Source of the DNA: Arthrobacter sp. ok362
Lineage (GTDB): Bacteria > Actinomycetota > Actinomycetes > Actinomycetales > Micrococcaceae
DNA: 64,000 nt
Direction: 5' to 3'
Assembly (NCBI RefSeq): GCF_900102785.1
Contig: NZ_FNGC01000002.1
Span: 186,001 to 250,000 of the forward strand
Position 1 is the first letter of the stretch; every line of letters begins with the position of its first letter. Of the stretch, positions 60,709 to 64,000 are shown piece after piece. The notes under the pieces were generated by a model. That model had not been told where the DNA came from. It ran no database searches and saw only the letters and a program-made list of their open reading frames with translations. A program made the translations under genes and the position numbers.

Positions 60709-61542
60709 TCAGTAGCTGGCGGGGGTGTCGCCAGGCTCAACCACCGGGTCCGGCCGGATGTATTCGGCGGCGAGTGCCTCGGAGCCGCGGGCCAGCAGTG
60801 CCACATCGGCGCCCACCAGCACGAAGGCCGCGCCGGCTTCCAGGTAGGCGCGGGCCGTTGCGGGATTGAAGGCGTTCACGCCGGCGGGTTTGCCGGCCCC
60901 GGTGGCGGCGGCGAGGCAGTGTTCGACGGCGGCCCGCACCTCGGGGTGTTCCTGTTGGCCCAGCAGCCCCATCGAAGCGGCGAGGTCTGAGGGTCCGAGG
61001 AAGATCGCGTCCACGCCGTCCACTGTCAGGATGTTCTCAACGGCGGCAACCGCGGCTTCGGATTCGATCTGGACGGTGACGCTGACGGTGTCGGAAGCGT
61101 GGGCGAGGTACTCGGGGATCCGGTTCCAACGCGCTGCCCGGGCCAGGGCCGAGCCCACGCCGCGGACGCCGTGGGGCGGGTAGCGGGTCGCGGCCACGGC
61201 GGCCGCCGCCTCGGCTGCGGTGTTCACCATCGGGATCAGCAGGTTCTGGACGCCCAGGTCCAGGTACTGCTTGATGAGCACGGTGTCGTTCGCCGGCGGC
61301 CGGACCAGGGTGTGGACCGGGTAGCCGTTGACGGCCTGCAGCTGGGCGAGGATGGATTCGATCCCGTTGGGGCTGTGCTCGGCGTCGACCAGGAGCCAGT
61401 CCAGGCCGGAGCCGGCGCAGAGCTCCGCCACCAGGGGGCTGCCGGAGCAGACCCACATTCCGGCCAGTGGGCGGCCGGCAGCGCCGGTTTGGTTGCGCAG
61501 GGCGTCCCGGAAGGTGGCGTCTGGTTCTACTCGAAGCGGCAT
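60709..61542 (-). CDS. hpaI: 4-hydroxy-2-oxoheptanedioate aldolase (HpcH/HpaI family)
   Basis: 277 residues. Class II pyruvate aldolase fold: LLVDAEHSPNG (near 49-59), the metal-binding VTVQIESEAAV (Glu) and DAIFLGPSDLAASMG (Asp, near 175-189). It cleaves 4-hydroxy-2-oxoheptanedioate to pyruvate and succinic semialdehyde. AGGGAGCATCAC precedes the ATG, which lies 16 bp inside the hpaH end. Confidence 0.93.
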   Translation of the reverse strand: MPLRVEPDATFRDALRNQTGAAGRPLAGMWVCSGSPLVAELCAGSGLDWLLVDAEHSPNGIESILAQLQAVNGYPVHTLVRPPANDTVLIKQYLDLGVQNLLIPMVNTAAEAAAAVAATRYPPHGVRGVGSALARAARWNRIPEYLAHASDTVSVTVQIESEAAVAAVENILTVDGVDAIFLGPSDLAASMGLLGQQEHPEVRAAVEHCLAAATGAGKPAGVNAFNPATARAYLEAGAAFVLVGADVALLARGSEALAAEYIRPDPVVEPGDTPASY

Positions 61543-62312
61543 GTGATGCTCCCTAGGGGTCCGTAGTCGGCGTGGACGGTGTCGCCCTTGTAGACCCAGA
61601 GTGGCCGGGTGAAGGAGCCGGCGAGGATGATGTCGCCGGCTTTCATGCCGTCCCCGTGGGCAGCGATCTTGTTCGCCAGCCAGTGCACCCCGCTGGCCGG
61701 GTGGTCCAGGACGCCGGCGGCCACCCCGGTTTCCTCCACGGTCTGGTTCTTGTAGAGGATGGCGGAAACCCAGCGCAGATCCACGGCGTCGGGACGGACC
61801 GGGTTGCCGCCCACCACCATGGCACCCATTGCGGCGTTGTCGGCGATGGTGTCCACGATGGTCCGGCCCTCCATTTCGATCCTGGAATCCAGGATCTCGA
61901 GGGCCGGGACCACGTAGTCGGTGGCGTTCAGGACGTCGAAGATGGTGCAGCCGGGTCCGGCCAGGTCCTTCTTCAGCACGAACGCCAGTTCCACCTCCAC
62001 CCGCGGGTGGGTGTATTGGTCCCACTGAACGGAGCAGCCGGTTTCCAGCACCATGTCATCGAAGATGGCGCCGTAGTCCGGTTCGGTGATGCCGGTGGCG
62101 GCCTGCATCGCCTTGGACGTCAGGCCGATCTTGCGGCCCACCAGGGTCCGTCCGGCGTCCTCATTGCGGCGCCGCCACAGCTGCTGGACGGCATAGGAGT
62201 CCTCCACCGTCATGTCGGGGTAGCGGGCCGTCAGGCGGGGGACCGGGGTCCGGGACCGGCCGGCCTCCAGCAGTTCATCTGCGATCGCCTCGATCGTCGC
62301 GGGATCCAGCAC
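61527..62312 (-). CDS. hpaH: 2-oxo-hept-4-ene-1,7-dioate hydratase
   Basis: 261 residues, hydratase/decarboxylase fold. [21 protein letters not shown] (split near 58-78) and the metal site [13 protein letters not shown] (near 104-116) with [14 protein letters not shown] match HpaH. It adds water to the oxo-ene-dioate made by the earlier steps. GTG 62312 lies 1 nt after the hpaD stop, so coupled translation is likely; the in-frame ATG at 62387 is inside hpaD. Confidence 0.92.
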   Translation of the reverse strand: MLDPATIEAIADELLEAGRSRTPVPRLTARYPDMTVEDSYAVQQLWRRRNEDAGRTLVGRKIGLTSKAMQAATGITEPDYGAIFDDMVLETGCSVQWDQYTHPRVEVELAFVLKKDLAGPGCTIFDVLNATDYVVPALEILDSRIEMEGRTIVDTIADNAAMGAMVVGGNPVRPDAVDLRWVSAILYKNQTVEETGVAAGVLDHPASGVHWLANKIAAHGDGMKAGDIILAGSFTRPLWVYKGDTVHADYGPLGSITCRFE

Positions 62313-62313
62313 G

Positions 62314-63408
62314 CTAGACCTGCGCTCCGAGCTTGAAGCCCTCCACGCCGGAGTCTTCCTTGCGGGTGTAGGAGAAGCCGTCCGCACCCACGGTGACGGC
62401 CATTTCGCTCTTTTCCTCGCGGACGATGACCGGCTGCGGGTTGCCGTCGAGATCCAGGACCAGGGAGGCCTCGGTGTACCAGGACGGGACCACGGGGTTG
62501 CCCCACCAGTCGCGGCGCTGGTTATCGTGCACGTCCCAGGTGATGGTGGGGTTGTCCGGGTCGCCAGTGTAGTAATCCTGGGTGTAGATCTCGATGCGGT
62601 GGCCGTCCGGGTCCAGGATGTAGAGGTAGAAGGCGTTGGAAACCCCGTGGCGGCCCGGGCCGCGTTCGATCCGGTCGCTGATGCGCAGGGCGCCCATCTT
62701 GTCGCAGATCTGGATGATGTTGTGCTTCTCGTGCGTGGCGAACGCGACGTGGTGCATGCGCGGGCCGTTGCCGCCGGTCAGTGCGGTGTCGTGCACGGTC
62801 TGCTTGCGGTGCATCCACGCGGCGTAGGTGACGCCGTCGGAGTCCTGGATGTCTTCGGAGACACGGAAGCCGAGGTCCTCGAGGTACTTCCGGCCGCGGG
62901 GAACATCCGGGGTGACCTGGTTGAAGTGGTCCAGGCGGACCAGTTCCCCGGCGGAGTAGAGATCGTAGCGCTGGGTGAGGCGTTCGACATGCTCCACGTC
63001 GTAGAAGAATTCGTACGGGAAGCCCAGCGGGTCCTCGACGCGGACGGAGTCGCCGACACCTTTGGTGAAGCCTTCCTTGCGGCGCTCGGTGCGGCAGCCC
63101 AGTTCCTTGTAGTACGCCTCGGCGGCGTCCACTTCGGCGGGGGACTTCACCCGGTACGCAAAGGCGGCGACGGCGGCGATGGGTCCCTTGCGGAGCACCA
63201 GGTTGTGGTGGATGAACTCCTCGAGGGAGCGCAGGTAGATCGCGTTCTCATCTTCCTCGGTGACGTGCAGACCGAGCAGGTCCACATAGAACGCGCGGGA
63301 TTTGGCGAGGTCAGTGACCACGATCTCCATGTAGGCGCAGCGGACGATGTCCGGTGCCGGGACGGTGGGGGTGGGGACGAAGTTGTGCTGTGGAATTTGG
63401 TTGTTCAT
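62314..63408 (-). CDS. hpaD: 3,4-dihydroxyphenylacetate (homoprotocatechuate) 2,3-dioxygenase
   Basis: 364 residues, type I extradiol dioxygenase with four VOC modules. By alignment from memory with the Arthrobacter Mn enzyme and the Brevibacterium Fe enzyme, the 2-His-1-Glu metal ligands are His161, His220 and Glu273, and the acid/base His is His206. It opens the ring of homoprotocatechuate. Sequence is strikingly close to the Mn-dependent Arthrobacter globiformis enzyme as I recall it; the metal used cannot be read from the sequence, because both metal forms share the same ligands. Confidence 0.95.
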   Translation of the reverse strand: MNNQIPQHNFVPTPTVPAPDIVRCAYMEIVVTDLAKSRAFYVDLLGLHVTEEDENAIYLRSLEEFIHHNLVLRKGPIAAVAAFAYRVKSPAEVDAAEAYYKELGCRTERRKEGFTKGVGDSVRVEDPLGFPYEFFYDVEHVERLTQRYDLYSAGELVRLDHFNQVTPDVPRGRKYLEDLGFRVSEDIQDSDGVTYAAWMHRKQTVHDTALTGGNGPRMHHVAFATHEKHNIIQICDKMGALRISDRIERGPGRHGVSNAFYLYILDPDGHRIEIYTQDYYTGDPDNPTITWDVHDNQRRDWWGNPVVPSWYTEASLVLDLDGNPQPVIVREEKSEMAVTVGADGFSYTRKEDSGVEGFKLGAQV

Positions 63409-63447
63409 GGGATTCTCTCTTCGTTGAAAGGGGGCCGGTCAGAGCTG

Positions 63448-64000
63448 TCAGGCGCCGAACTTAGGAGTATGAACCGTGCCGAGGGTGATGTGCACGGCCT
63501 GCTGATCGGTGTAGAAGTCAATGGACCGGTAGCCGCCCTCATGACCCAGCCCGGAGGCCTTGACCCCGCCGAACGGGGTGCGGAGGTCGCGGACGTTGTG
63601 GCTGTTGAGCCAGACCATGCCGGCCTCGACGTTCTGGGAGAAGTTATGCGCCCGGGTCAGGTTCTGGGTCCAGATGTAGGCCGCGAGCCCGTATTTGGTG
63701 TTGTTCGCCAGGGCGAGGGCTTCGTCGTCGGTATCGAACGGGGTGATGGCAACGACCGGGCCGAAGATCTCCTCCTGGAAGATCCGCGCGTCCGGGGCGA
63801 CGTCGGCGAACACGGTCGGGGCGATGTAATTGCTGTTGTTGAGCCCTGCGGGCAAGTTCTCCGGGCGGCCGCCGCCGGCCAGCAGCCGGCCTTCGGACTT
63901 GCCGATCTCCACGTAGGAGGCCACCTTGGCATAGTGCTCCGGGTGGACCAGCGCGCCGACCTCGGTCTTGGGGTCATGCGGGTCACCCACCACGATGTTC
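63448..64000 (-). CDS. hpaE: 5-carboxymethyl-2-hydroxymuconate semialdehyde dehydrogenase (C-terminal part)
   Basis: The window ends inside this gene; the last 184 codons or so are present. The C-terminal aldehyde dehydrogenase region is visible: FQEEIFGPVVAITPF (near the middle), ANNTKYGLAAYIWTQN, GMVWLNSHNVRDLRTPFGG and SGLGHEGGYRSIDFYT. The catalytic Cys and cofactor site lie outside. Placed as HpaE by sequence style and by being directly upstream of hpaD. Confidence 0.88.
   Translation of the reverse strand, partial: NIVVGDPHDPKTEVGALVHPEHYAKVASYVEIGKSEGRLLAGGGRPENLPAGLNNSNYIAPTVFADVAPDARIFQEEIFGPVVAITPFDTDDEALALANNTKYGLAAYIWTQNLTRAHNFSQNVEAGMVWLNSHNVRDLRTPFGGVKASGLGHEGGYRSIDFYTDQQAVHITLGTVHTPKFGA

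Noticed and set aside
1..64000. Defence island, prophage or biosynthetic cluster
   Set aside because: I looked for transposases, integrases, restriction, toxin-antitoxin, retron or synthase genes and saw none; base use is even across the window.

Overview
The window comes from the chromosome of a high-GC Gram-positive actinobacterium, most likely Arthrobacter, Pseudarthrobacter or a close relative in the Micrococcaceae. The evidence is very GC-rich codon use with frequent GTG/TTG starts, an actinobacterial 'helicase/secretion neighbourhood' Tad locus, a bS22 mini-protein, menaquinone genes, a CcdA/ResB/CcsB cytochrome c system, and a homoprotocatechuate dioxygenase that by memory is nearly identical to the Arthrobacter globiformis Mn enzyme. 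I found no tRNA, rRNA, integrase, transposase or CRISPR array; this looks like core chromosome ending in a catabolic cluster.

Layout. 1-5 kb: an Ala/Pro-rich membrane protein, endonuclease III (nth), a NUDIX CoA pyrophosphatase, a DUF1508 protein whose 3' end is tandemly duplicated, and a family A DNA polymerase. 4.9-12.7 kb: a Tad/Flp pilus locus (CpaE-like, TadA, TadB, TadC, Flp-like pilin, TadE, second TadE-like) with mostly 4-nt gene overlaps, then a convergent MrfA-like helicase. 12.8-20.7 kb: GNAT, trhO, two paralogous lipoproteins, a TipAS-type MerR regulator with its own operator, a methyltransferase whose 3' end overlaps an MFS gene on the other strand, and a divergent ArsR-type regulator. 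20.9-28.4 kb: topA, SseB-like, Ppx/GppA, a DGPF/ECF42 sigma pair, a hairpin-dense non-coding region, and proC. 28.5-34 kb: KtrAB-type potassium uptake, AcuC-like deacetylase, ArsR, lactate-dehydrogenase-like FMN enzyme. 34.1-41 kb: a DAHP synthase preceded by a 19-residue aromatic leader peptide, a BldC/excisionase-like HTH protein, bS22, HAD phosphatase, glutaredoxin-like protein, Rex, two repeat-rich membrane proteins and YceI behind a RosR-like operator. 41.2-46.2 kb: a histidine phosphatase and the system II cytochrome c maturation operon. 46.2-53.3 kb: PhoD-like phosphatase, small membrane proteins, menBEA, VOC and CPBP proteins. 53.4-57.6 kb: a lipoprotein/L,D-transpeptidase operon and an amino-acid permease. 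57.7-64 kb: an operon for homoprotocatechuate meta-cleavage (hpaE partial, hpaD, hpaH, hpaI, gabD and a metabolite:proton symporter), running off the right edge.

How genes work together. The hpa genes turn homoprotocatechuate into pyruvate and succinate, with GabD removing the succinic semialdehyde released by HpaI. TlpA, CcdA, ResB and CcsB mature c-type cytochromes while MenB, MenE and MenA make the quinone that feeds them, and Rex senses the NADH/NAD+ state. Regulation is the most informative layer: about eighteen starts, including the aro leader ORF, have a TANNNT box exactly 6-7 nt upstream and are probably leaderless. The best candidate for undescribed regulation is the aro leader (34132-34341), which combines a leaderless Trp/Tyr/Tyr/Phe peptide, a terminator-like hairpin and a possible hairpin over the aro ribosome-binding site.
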